From assembly GCA_947626405.1 (NCBI GenBank), contig CANQSE010000003.1:1-23988 (forward strand): 23,988 nt of DNA, given 5' to 3'. The stretch is from an uncultured Acetatifactor sp. (lineage in GTDB: Bacteria > Bacillota > Clostridia > Lachnospirales > Lachnospiraceae). Of the stretch, positions 8,601 through 14,975 are shown piece by piece (within the stretch, counting starts at the first letter, position 1; the number at the start of each line of letters is the position of its first letter). The notes below the pieces were generated by a model. That model worked only from the letters and a program-made list of their open reading frames with translations, had not been told where the DNA came from and did no database searches. The translations under genes and the position numbers were made by a program.

Positions 8601-8676
8601 GCAGTACCGCTCAACCGGCACGGTGGGAGGTATCAGCGGAAACGTGGATATGAACCTGAGTTATCTTGGGTATTGA
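5659..8676 (+). CDS. Membrane-anchored GH25 muramidase with acidic cytoplasmic repeats, SpaA-like, Ig-like and wall-binding domains
   Basis: This protein of about 1005 residues hydrolyses the beta-1,4 bond between MurNAc and GlcNAc, judging by its C-terminal GH25 (lysozyme) domain (residues ~809-1005). That domain has D814 in GIDVSKW and D906/E908 in FLDVE, the family's acidic catalytic cluster. Order from the N-terminus: a cytoplasmic acidic region with seven tandem repeats (about 36-229); a basic patch (GKKKKS); one membrane helix (about 258-280); a stalk; a SpaA/Cna-B-like beta domain (about 357-430); two Ig-like BIG2-type domains (about 535-629 and 630-714); one or two choline/wall-binding type repeats (YTGWQTIDGKVYYY, about 758-806); then GH25. 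The frame is open from ATG 5590, but the promoter ends at 5580, so ATG 5659 is preferred, with GAAGGG at 5641-5646 as a rather distant ribosome binding site. A shorter paralogue lies at 10771. Such enzymes probably remodel wall around the exporter or polymer attachment sites (inference). Confidence 0.9.
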   Translation: MKKFFGRSGREIPRGKDISNWEEYDIEGMDWEDAEHWEEASPESEEQPEEIEYTEDAEDAEYWEEAFPESEEQLEEIEYAENAEDAEDANYWEEAFPASEEQLEEIEYTENAEDAEDANYWEEASPASEEQPEEIEYTEDTEDANYWEDASPASEEQLEETEYAEDAEDTEDANYWEDASPASEEQPEETEYAEDAEDAEDANYWEDASPASDEQTEEAWYADYSDAGNKNNVKTPPAGRTAQGKKKKSFHMDLMDKLILGMGVAVLLLAAVIGGLYISSRLRTDSVTVMASVGNQLENIHIIGEKGLTAVANARISKLALQETVDESNQEPEDDEDETDDPGYNEEEYRRDVQVVMEFVSIQKDLKIKFVNEKTKKLIANVPFVVSVSGPDGGSLTWSDDDMDGIIYKKDIAPGNYSVKLKELTDKKYASYTLSSMARTVDVKKEIAYKKVEVANEIKSEDEVDAKAEDTMKNDTVVESTLQDTVGWVESTVKDGVYSEVPKSAIPNPETVINKKYFANASAVSSGDIDKPLTKGKITLQPAALSVVTGGTVYAQADVSDFSAGKELVYSVTGGNGAVNAGIDSTGKVTVTGLKDGTVPLTVTVNYKDGGTAETAATAVLNVTVTPPKTLSLDRTTAVVYIGEPLVLNAVVPETVAPDIRVSSQDESVATVSVNQTKITVDGKKAGGTTKITVNLVENNIVTATVECIVAVAENPKNDTVSKLTDVDNNQLYILENGEYREAVYADYFVESNVFYVKTEELYTGWQTIDGKVYYYTNDGKYVTGEQVIQGAKYNFASDGSLVTGQGTGIMGIDVSKWNGKIDWNAVKNSGVNYAIIRCGYRGSSAGSLIEDPKYVDNIKGATAAGINVGVYFFTQAIDEREAVEEASMVLELVKNYRISYPIFLDVESSGGRADSIDVQTRTAVCRAFCQTIQNAGYTAGIYANKNWLENKIDAGALSAYKIWLAQYAAAPTYTGRYDMWQYRSTGTVGGISGNVDMNLSYLGY
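5764..6345 (+). repeat. Seven tandem 78/87-bp repeats encoding acidic 26/29-residue units
   Basis: Units start at 5764, 5842, 5929, 6016, 6094, 6181 and 6268; the last is degenerate. Each encodes YWE(E/D)A(S/F)P(E/A)SEEQ(P/L)EE, followed by (I/T)EY and a run of EDA-type triplets. Unit lengths run 26, 29, 29, 26, 29, 29 and about 26 residues, differing by one three-residue EDA step. Variants at a few positions (Pro/Leu, Ile/Thr, Thr/Ala) are shuffled between units, as expected from unequal exchange. The 26-29-29 order occurring twice suggests a three-unit block may have duplicated. Confidence 0.95.
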
Positions 8677-8687
8677 CAAAATGTATC

Positions 8688-8716
8688 TGGAAAAACATTC
8701 CGGTATATGATATAGT
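8688..8716 (+). promoter_or_regulatory. Possible extended -10 promoter before rfbB
   Basis: TATAGT at 8711-8716 is preceded by TGA (TGaTATAGT). Its matching -35 position (8688-8693) reads TGGAAA, a poor hexamer. It lies in the 72-base gap between the GH25 gene and rfbB, with the rfbB ribosome binding site (GGGAGG at about 8738-8743) downstream. It could be an internal promoter allowing the dTDP-sugar genes to be expressed without the large muramidase. Confidence 0.4.
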
Positions 8717-8748
8717 ATGTCTCAGGAAAGAGTACCAGGGAGGATGGG

Positions 8749-9831
8749 ATGAGAACTTATCTTGTGACGGGAGGCGCCGGATTTATCGGCTCAAACTACA
8801 TTCATTACATGTTTGGAAAATACGGGGATCAGATCCGCATCATAAATGTGGACGCTCTGACTTACGCGGGCAATCTCGAGAACCTGAGGGACGTCGAGAA
8901 CAGGGATAATTACACGTTTATTCGTGCCAATATCTGCGATAAGGATGCAATCTCCCGAATATTTGCGGAAAACGATATCGACAGAGTAGTGCATTTTGCG
9001 GCGGAGAGCCATGTGGACAGGAGCATAAGGACGCCAGAGGTGTTCGTGCAGACTAATGTGCTCGGGACGGCCGTCATGCTCAACTGCGCAAAGGCCGCCT
9101 GGGAGCTGCCGGACGGCAGCTTTAAAAAGGACAGGAAATTTCTTCACGTTTCAACCGACGAGGTCTACGGCTCGCTGCCCGAGGACGATACGGCTTTCTT
9201 TTATGAGACTACGCCCTACGACCCGCACAGCCCGTATTCGGCGAGCAAGGCTTCGTCGGACATGCTGGTAAAATCATACATGGATACATACCGTTTCCCG
9301 GCTAATATAACGAACTGCTCCAACAACTACGGACCGTACCAGTTTCCGGAAAAGCTTATTCCGCTTATCATAAACAACGCGATTCAGGGAAAGAGTCTTC
9401 CTGTCTACGGCGACGGAAAGAATGTGCGCGACTGGCTGTACGTAGAGGATCATGCAAAGGCTATCGATATGGTTCAGGAGCAGGGAAGGCTTTTCGAGAC
9501 GTACAATATCGGCGGCCATAACGAGAAGCAGAATATCGAGATTATCCATATCATACTCGATACCCTGAGGGAGATGCTTCCGGACGACGATCCGAGGAAA
9601 GCCCACATAAACGAAGGCCTGATACGCTATGTGGAGGACAGAAAGGGCCATGACAGGCGTTATGCCATAGCGCCGGACAAGATCCGCAGAGAGCTCGGCT
9701 GGGAGCCGGAAACGATGTTTAAAGATGGGATCCGAAAGACCATAAAGTGGTTTTTTGAAAACGAAGAATGGATGAAAAATGTGACAAGCGGGGATTATCA
9801 GAAATACTATTCAGAGATGTACGAGAAATAG
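8749..9831 (+). CDS. rfbB: dTDP-glucose 4,6-dehydratase
   Basis: RfbB/RmlB removes water from dTDP-glucose to give dTDP-4-keto-6-deoxyglucose, the second step of dTDP-L-rhamnose synthesis and the precursor for dTDP-Fuc4N. The 360-residue length and sequence fit the family: the Rossmann NAD motif TGGAGFIGSNY (residues 7-17), HFAAESHVDRS (82-92), the catalytic STDEVYG with T136, D137 and E138, and the short-chain dehydrogenase YxxxK pair at Y163 and K167 in SPYSASKAS. NCSNNYGPYQFPEKLIPL and GKNVRDWLYVEDH follow, as expected. GGGAGG lies about five bases before the ATG. It sits between the large GH25 gene and rfbA. Its product can be used both by the epimerase at 12075 and by the aminotransferase at the left edge of the window. 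Identification is secure. Confidence 0.97.
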   Translation: MRTYLVTGGAGFIGSNYIHYMFGKYGDQIRIINVDALTYAGNLENLRDVENRDNYTFIRANICDKDAISRIFAENDIDRVVHFAAESHVDRSIRTPEVFVQTNVLGTAVMLNCAKAAWELPDGSFKKDRKFLHVSTDEVYGSLPEDDTAFFYETTPYDPHSPYSASKASSDMLVKSYMDTYRFPANITNCSNNYGPYQFPEKLIPLIINNAIQGKSLPVYGDGKNVRDWLYVEDHAKAIDMVQEQGRLFETYNIGGHNEKQNIEIIHIILDTLREMLPDDDPRKAHINEGLIRYVEDRKGHDRRYAIAPDKIRRELGWEPETMFKDGIRKTIKWFFENEEWMKNVTSGDYQKYYSEMYEK

Positions 9832-9846
9832 AAAGCAGGAGTTAAA

Positions 9847-9874
9847 AATGGGAACGATTTGCGTCGTTCCCATT
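9847..9874 (+). terminator. Perfect 11-bp hairpin between rfbB and rfbA (possible attenuator or degenerate terminator)
   Basis: AATGGGAACGA (9847-9857) and TCGTTCCCATT (9864-9874) are exact reverse complements around a 6-base loop. A run of five A precedes it, but the downstream bases (CGGTGTGTTT) are not a proper T tract, so termination would be partial at most. It could instead mark an mRNA processing or stability site that sets different rfbB and rfbA levels. Confidence 0.45.
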
Positions 9875-9911
9875 CGGTGTGTTTAAAAAGGACAAGAAGG
9901 CAGGTGGAAAA

Positions 9912-10781
9912 ATGAAGGGAATAATACTGGCAGGAGGATCCGGTACAAGGCTTTATCCGTTGACGAAAGCCGTTTCGAAGCAGATTATGCCCGTGTATGA
10001 CAAGCCCATGATCTATTATCCGCTTTCAACGCTTATGCTGGCCGGTATACGTCAGATCCTGATTATATCTACTCCAAGGGATCTTCCGGTTTTTGAAGAA
10101 CTGCTGGAAGACGGCAGCCAGCTTGGCATGGAGCTGTCTTATGCGGTGCAGGAATATCCCAGGGGGCTTGCTGACGCTTTTATTATCGGAGAAAAATTTA
10201 TCGGAAGCGATTCGGCTGCGCTTGTTCTGGGGGATAATATTTTCTACGGACAGAGCTTTTCAAAAGTGCTGAGGGAGGTTGCGGCCCGTGAGAGCGGGGC
10301 CACTATTTTCGGGTATTATGTGAGAGATCCGAGGGAATACGGCGTCGTGGAGTTTGACGAAAACGGAAGGGCTGTATCTATCGAGGAAAAGCCGGAGCAT
10401 CCAAAGAGCAACTACGCTGTGCCTGGTCTTTATTTTTATGACAACGATGTGGTTGAGATTGCAAAGAACGTGAAGCCCTCCGCCAGAGGAGAGATCGAGA
10501 TCACATCTGTGAACAACGAATATCTGCGCAGGGGAACGCTGCGCGTGGAGCCGCTGGGGCGCGGTTTTGCATGGCTCGACACAGGAAGCCATGACGCGCT
10601 GCTTGATGCGGCGGATTTTGTCGCGGCATTTCAGAAGCGTCAGGGGCTGTACATCTCATGTATAGAGGAGATCGCGTACAAGCAGGGATTTATTGACAGG
10701 GAGCGGCTGCTCAAGCTTGCGGAGCCGCTGATGAAAACCAATTACGGAAAATATCTTGTAGAGGTAGCAAATGGACTCTAA
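9912..10781 (+). CDS. rfbA: Glucose-1-phosphate thymidylyltransferase
   Basis: RfbA/RmlA joins glucose-1-phosphate and dTTP to make dTDP-glucose, the first step of the dTDP-sugar pathway. The 289-residue protein opens with the nucleotidyltransferase signature [18 protein letters not shown], followed by [21 protein letters not shown], the metal-binding [26 protein letters not shown] and the C-terminal [17 protein letters not shown]. All are characteristic of RmlA. The frame is open upstream to a GTG at 9879, but AGGTGG directly upstream and the family N-terminus both support ATG 9912. The gene follows rfbB after a hairpin-containing gap, and its last bases overlap the next GH25 gene. Identification is secure. 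Confidence 0.97.
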   Translation: MKGIILAGGSGTRLYPLTKAVSKQIMPVYDKPMIYYPLSTLMLAGIRQILIISTPRDLPVFEELLEDGSQLGMELSYAVQEYPRGLADAFIIGEKFIGSDSAALVLGDNIFYGQSFSKVLREVAARESGATIFGYYVRDPREYGVVEFDENGRAVSIEEKPEHPKSNYAVPGLYFYDNDVVEIAKNVKPSARGEIEITSVNNEYLRRGTLRVEPLGRGFAWLDTGSHDALLDAADFVAAFQKRQGLYISCIEEIAYKQGFIDRERLLKLAEPLMKTNYGKYLVEVANGL

Positions 10782-12048
10782 ATTGCGCAGAAGGGCGGTT
10801 ATCGTTTCACTTTTGGCGGTCCTTATAATATCGGCCGTCGTGCTGTATGCGAATACACTTGCCGGGCGCTCCTCTGACGCCGTGCAGCCGTCGCCGTCCT
10901 ACTCTCCGGCCGACGGCGGTTCTGACAATAAAGAGACGGAGAGCACTGTGCGCCCGGGGCAGATCGGGGATGACCTCAGGGGATTTTTAAATGACGCGTC
11001 GTTTTTTGACCCGGAGGTAAATCCTGTCCTTGAGGCGGCAAAAGACGCGGCGTTTCGTCTTTCGCTTGTAGTCACATCGGTTGAAAAGGATCTCAGGATT
11101 CAGATTGTGGACTCCGGCGGTGATCCTGTTACGGGAGAGAGTTTTTTTGTGGAGCTTGAGGGTGTCGGGGAGTACAAGGATCTTGACAGGGACGGCGTCA
11201 TCTACATTGGAAATCTTGCCTCCGGTGATTATTATGTAAAGCTTAAGCCGATTGAAGGCTACAGGGTCCCGAACAACCCGACCAGGGTTTATGTCAAGGA
11301 AAAGGTGGAATATGTGGCGATTGATGATATTTCGCTCCTGATCAAAACGGAGAGCGAGATCGACGCCAATGTGGAGGACACCGCTGTCACGGAAGCGCGT
11401 GAGGATGCGGACAGGACCGAGATCACAAAGCTGCAGAGCGTGTCGGGGGGATCAAGGATCGGGATCGACGTGTCCAAATGGAACGGGGACATAGACTGGG
11501 ACAAGGTGCGCAGGGAGGGCGTGGAGTTTGCCATTGTCAGGGCAGGATACAGGGGTTCGTCAACGGGAAGCCTTGTAGAGGATCCGAAGTTTGCGGATAA
11601 TATGAAAGGAGCCGCAGCCAGCGGAATCGGCGTGGGAGTTTATTTTTTCACACAGGCGGTCAGCGAGGTTGAGGCTGTGGAGGAGGCGTCAGCGGTCATA
11701 AGGCTTATAAGGGAGTACAATCTTGATTACCCTGTCTTCATAGACACGGAAGGAGCGGGCGGAAACGGCAGGGCCGACGGACTCGATCCCGAGACGCGGA
11801 CGCTGGTATGCGAGGCGTTCTGCCGCACGGTTGAAAACGCGGGATATACGGCGGGCATCTACGCCAGCAGGAACTGGTACAATAACAGGCTTAACACGGA
11901 CAGGCTGGACGATTACTTTATCTGGCTTGCGGAATATCGCGACATACCGCTCTATCAGGGATATTACAGTATGTGGCAGTATACTTCAAAGGGACGCATA
12001 GACGGCATCACAGGCGACGTTGACATGGATATTTTTTACAGCCGTTGA
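10771..12048 (+). CDS. Membrane-anchored GH25 muramidase, short paralogue
   Basis: This 425-residue protein has a basic N-terminus (RRR), one membrane helix (about 9-28), a Ser/Pro/Asp-rich linker, a SpaA-like beta domain (about 100-185, with [19 protein letters not shown] and [14 protein letters not shown]) and a C-terminal GH25 domain (about 229-425). The GH25 acidic cluster is present: D233 in [13 protein letters not shown] and D325/E327 in FIDTEGAG. The catalytic domain and the SpaA-like domain closely parallel those of the protein at 5659, but the cytoplasmic repeats, Ig-like domains and wall-binding repeats are absent. The ATG overlaps the rfbA stop by 11 bases, with GAGG upstream, so it is translationally coupled to the nucleotide-sugar genes. 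It should cut MurNAc-GlcNAc bonds close to the membrane; a role in making room for, or attaching, the glycan is inference. Confidence 0.9.
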   Translation: MDSKLRRRAVIVSLLAVLIISAVVLYANTLAGRSSDAVQPSPSYSPADGGSDNKETESTVRPGQIGDDLRGFLNDASFFDPEVNPVLEAAKDAAFRLSLVVTSVEKDLRIQIVDSGGDPVTGESFFVELEGVGEYKDLDRDGVIYIGNLASGDYYVKLKPIEGYRVPNNPTRVYVKEKVEYVAIDDISLLIKTESEIDANVEDTAVTEAREDADRTEITKLQSVSGGSRIGIDVSKWNGDIDWDKVRREGVEFAIVRAGYRGSSTGSLVEDPKFADNMKGAAASGIGVGVYFFTQAVSEVEAVEEASAVIRLIREYNLDYPVFIDTEGAGGNGRADGLDPETRTLVCEAFCRTVENAGYTAGIYASRNWYNNRLNTDRLDDYFIWLAEYRDIPLYQGYYSMWQYTSKGRIDGITGDVDMDIFYSR

Positions 12049-12059
12049 TATTTTACAAA

Positions 12060-12065
12060 AAGGAG
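12060..12065 (+). promoter_or_regulatory. Ribosome binding site that fixes the rfbC start
   Basis: AAGGAG lies nine bases before ATG 12075. The reading frame is open upstream to a TTG at 12045 that overlaps the previous gene, but that codon has no ribosome binding site and adds ten residues absent from the family, so 12075 is the start. Confidence 0.8.
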
Positions 12066-12074
12066 ATACTGAAA

Positions 12075-12626
12075 ATGGGGAAAATAATGGTGGAGGACTG
12101 TGGAATTGAGGGTCTGAAGGTCATCACTCCGCAGGTTCATGGGGATGCCAGGGGATATTTTATGGAAACCTATCACTATGAGGCGTATAAGGAAGCGGGA
12201 ATATCGGACATATTTGTCCAGGACAATCAGTCGTCTTCCAGGCGCGGCGTTTTGAGGGGACTGCACTTTCAGATACAGCATCCCCAGGCAAAGCTGGTGC
12301 GTGTGATAAGGGGAGAGGTGTTTGACGTCGCGGTGGATCTGCGCCCCGAATCAGCCACCTACGGCAAGTGGTACGGCGTAATCCTCTCTGAAGAAAACAA
12401 GAAGCAGTTTTATGTTCCCAGGCGTTTTGCGCACGGTTTTCTCGTGCTGTCAGAAGAAGCCGAGTTTTGTTATAAATGCACGGAATTTTATCGCCCGGGA
12501 GACGAGGGCGGAATCCTCTATAACGATCCGGGAGTTGGAGTGGAATGGCCCATACCTGAGGGAATGGAGCTGATTTTGTCCGAGCGCGATACAAAATGGG
12601 GCGGAATAGACAGTCTGAGCAGATAA
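12075..12626 (+). CDS. rfbC: dTDP-4-dehydrorhamnose 3,5-epimerase
   Basis: RfbC/RmlC epimerises C3 and C5 of dTDP-4-keto-6-deoxyglucose, the third step toward dTDP-L-rhamnose. At 183 residues it has the normal family length. Visible signatures are the DARGYFMETY segment, DNQSSSRRGVLRGLHFQ with the catalytic base H64, VRVIRGEVFDVAVDLR, GVILSEENKKQFYVPRRFAHGF, the active-site tyrosine region FCYKCTEFY (Y133) and the closing NDPGVGVEWP. It acts as a cytoplasmic cupin-fold enzyme. The final enzyme of the pathway, RfbD reductase, is not in this window, so either it lies elsewhere or the intermediate is used differently. The exporter permease gene follows after 19 bases. Confidence 0.96.
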   Translation: MGKIMVEDCGIEGLKVITPQVHGDARGYFMETYHYEAYKEAGISDIFVQDNQSSSRRGVLRGLHFQIQHPQAKLVRVIRGEVFDVAVDLRPESATYGKWYGVILSEENKKQFYVPRRFAHGFLVLSEEAEFCYKCTEFYRPGDEGGILYNDPGVGVEWPIPEGMELILSERDTKWGGIDSLSR

Positions 12627-12645
12627 AACGGAAGGTTGCGGGGAA

Positions 12646-13629
12646 ATGAAAATAAGCAAAAAAGGCGGGATCACCATATTTTCCCTGGTAGGTCTGCTTA
12701 TGGCGGTTGTTGTCATAGTGCACCAGAACAGGGGGCCATCGGCGGATCCAACCGAGGAGCTGATCAAAAAAATAATTACCTGCACGGTGATTTTTTTGTC
12801 ATGCGTGATTTTTGCCGTCGGATATGAAAAATTTACGACTCTGCCGGTGGAGCTGTATCAGAACAGGCGCTTAATCTGGAAGCTGGCAAAAAACGATTTC
12901 CGCAAGCGTTATGCCGGCTCTTACATGGGAGCGGTATGGGCCATGGCCCAGCCTGTTGTCACTGTCGGGATGTATTACGTGGTGTTTGACGTCATTATGA
13001 AGACGGGGGGAAGGGGCAGCTCCGGCGTACCCTTTGTGCTTTTTCTGACGGCAGGGCTCGTGCCGTGGTTCTTTTTCAGCGAAGCGCTTAATAACGGTAC
13101 AAACGCTATGCTGGAATACAACTACCTTGTTAAAAAAGTTGTGTTTAAGATAAGCGTGCTCCCGATTATAAAAATTATCGCGGCGACATTTATTCACGCC
13201 TTTTTCGTATGCGTCATGCTGATTGTGGCGGCGTTTTACGGATATTATCCCACCGTGTACACGCTTCAGATATTTTATTACAGCGCCTGCCTTTTTATAT
13301 TTGTGCTGGCGTTGTGTTACAGCACATGCTCCATCGTGGTGTTTTTCAGGGATCTTAGTCAGATTATCGGAATCGCGCTTCAGATTGGGATGTGGGCGAC
13401 CCCGATTCTGTGGGATATAAATTCGCTTGACGCAAAATGGGTCATTTTACTTAAGCTAAATCCCATGGTATATATTGTAAACGGCTACCGCAGCGCCGTT
13501 TACGAGAGGGAATGGTTTTTTTCGGATTTCTTTTCCACTTTGTATTTCTGGATTATCACAGTGGTACTTTTTGGAATCGGCGCGGCGGTGTTTAAGAGGC
13601 TTAAGGTACACTTCGCGGATGTGCTGTGA
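12646..13629 (+). CDS. ABC transporter permease for polysaccharide export (Wzm) with extra N-terminal helices
   Basis: This 327-residue protein is the membrane subunit of an ABC-2 type polysaccharide/teichoic-acid exporter (Wzm/TagG family). The family core begins around residue 68 with ELYQNRRLIWKLAKNDFRKRYAGSYMGAVWAMAQP, including the amphipathic interface helix. Six hydrophobic segments follow, ending with VKWLKLNPMVYI-like sequence and a conserved NGYRSAVYE stretch. Residues 1-65 are unusual: two additional hydrophobic segments (about 8-25 and 43-61) precede the normal start. No better start is available nearby; a GTG at 12847 would give the short form but lacks a ribosome binding site, whereas the ATG at 12646 follows a purine-rich GCGGGGAA. 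It works with the ATPase encoded immediately downstream, to move a lipid-linked glycan across the membrane. Confidence 0.92.
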   Translation: MKISKKGGITIFSLVGLLMAVVVIVHQNRGPSADPTEELIKKIITCTVIFLSCVIFAVGYEKFTTLPVELYQNRRLIWKLAKNDFRKRYAGSYMGAVWAMAQPVVTVGMYYVVFDVIMKTGGRGSSGVPFVLFLTAGLVPWFFFSEALNNGTNAMLEYNYLVKKVVFKISVLPIIKIIAATFIHAFFVCVMLIVAAFYGYYPTVYTLQIFYYSACLFIFVLALCYSTCSIVVFFRDLSQIIGIALQIGMWATPILWDINSLDAKWVILLKLNPMVYIVNGYRSAVYEREWFFSDFFSTLYFWIITVVLFGIGAAVFKRLKVHFADVL

Positions 13630-13646
13630 GAAAGGCAGAGGCGAGT

Positions 13647-14975
13647 ATGGAAGCAAAGCAGATCAGTATACGGGAGATACCTGTCCCTGTCATAGAAGTA
13701 AAAAATGTTGTTAAGATTTACAAGCTCTACGACAGGCCAAAGGACAGACTTAAGGAGGCGCTGGGGCTTGGAAAAAAACAGAAGCACAAGCTTCATTATG
13801 CGCTTAACGGCGTCAGCATGAGCATAAACAGGGGAGAGACGGTGGGAATCATCGGAACGAACGGTTCCGGAAAATCCACGCTTTTAAAGATTATCACCGG
13901 CGTGCTGCATCCAACTGACGGGGAAGTGTATGTGGACGGCAGGATATCGGCGCTTCTGGAGCTCGGCGCAGGGTTCAATCAGGAGTACAACGGTATAGAA
14001 AATGTGTATTTAAACGGCACGATGATGGGATTTTCCGAAAAGGAGATTGAAAGCAGGATGCCGGATATTCTCGAATTTGCGGATATCGGCGATTATGTCT
14101 ATCAGCCTGTTAAGACTTATTCAAGCGGCATGTTTGTGCGTCTGGCCTTTGCTGTGGCCATAAACATTGATCCTGAAATTCTGATTGTCGATGAGGCTTT
14201 GTCGGTGGGTGATGTCTTTTTTCAGGCGAAATGTTATCACAAATTTGAAGAATTTAAAAAGCTGGGAAAAACTATCGTATTTGTGAGTCATGACCTCAGC
14301 AGCATCAGCAAGTATTGCGACAGGGTATTTCTTTTAAACAAGGGCACGATGCTTGGAGAGGGAAAGCCTAAAGCCATGATTGACGCCTATAAACGCGTGC
14401 TGGTGGGGCAGTATGAGCTGCCCGAACAAAACGGAGAAAATGATATTTCGGGTGATGCCTCACTGTCCTTTGCCATAAACCCTGAGCTTTTGGAGTACGG
14501 TACAAAGCAGGCCCAAATTGTGGAGTATTATATTACGGACGACAGGGGAGTGCGTACAACTGCGGTTATAAAGGGAAGCGAGTTTACACTGCACATGAAG
14601 GTGAAGTTTTATGAGTCTCTCCCTGCGCCTGTTTTTGCATTTTCATTTAAGAATGTGCGCGGTACGGAGATCACGGGCACAAATTCGATGATCGAAAAGG
14701 CATTTTTGGAGAGCGTGGAGGCGGGACAGGTAAAGGACGTGACTTTTACTCAGCAAATGAGCCTTCAGGGGGGAGAGTATCTGCTGTCGATGGGAGTTAC
14801 CGGGTATGAGGGAGATACCTTTCAGGTTTATCACCGGCTCTACGACGCCATGGACATAACGGTGGTTTCCGACAAGGACACGGTAGGCTATTATGATATG
14901 GATTCACAGATCAGTGTAACGGACGGCACATGGAGCGGCGGGACTGACGACGGTCACGGCGGAGAGGGAAGGTAA
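13647..14975 (+). CDS. ABC transporter ATP-binding protein with C-terminal glycan-recognition domain (Wzt)
   Basis: This 442-residue ATPase powers polysaccharide export with Wzm. The nucleotide-binding domain has Walker A GTNGSGKST (70-78), the signature YSSGMFVRLAFAVAI (158-172), Walker B ILIVDE (178-183) and the switch histidine H205 in VFVSHD. After residue ~250 comes an extra domain of about 160 residues rich in beta-type sequence (IVEYYITDDRGV, FTLHMKVKFYE, FAFSFKNVRGTEITGTN, GEYLLSMGV). It resembles Wzt-C, the beta-sandwich that in E. coli O8/O9a binds the modified non-reducing end of the chain. The frame is open from a GTG at 13626 overlapping the wzm stop, but the AGAGG ahead of ATG 13647 supports the later start. 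Its stop overlaps the next start in TAATG, which couples it to the methyltransferase-kinase. Confidence 0.94.
   Translation: MEAKQISIREIPVPVIEVKNVVKIYKLYDRPKDRLKEALGLGKKQKHKLHYALNGVSMSINRGETVGIIGTNGSGKSTLLKIITGVLHPTDGEVYVDGRISALLELGAGFNQEYNGIENVYLNGTMMGFSEKEIESRMPDILEFADIGDYVYQPVKTYSSGMFVRLAFAVAINIDPEILIVDEALSVGDVFFQAKCYHKFEEFKKLGKTIVFVSHDLSSISKYCDRVFLLNKGTMLGEGKPKAMIDAYKRVLVGQYELPEQNGENDISGDASLSFAINPELLEYGTKQAQIVEYYITDDRGVRTTAVIKGSEFTLHMKVKFYESLPAPVFAFSFKNVRGTEITGTNSMIEKAFLESVEAGQVKDVTFTQQMSLQGGEYLLSMGVTGYEGDTFQVYHRLYDAMDITVVSDKDTVGYYDMDSQISVTDGTWSGGTDDGHGGEGR

Noticed and set aside
8673..8678. Perfect TTGACA at the end of the large GH25 gene as a -35 box for rfbB
   Set aside because: No TATAAT-like box lies 16-18 bases downstream; the nearest candidates are 25 and 32 bases away, so the match is probably chance.
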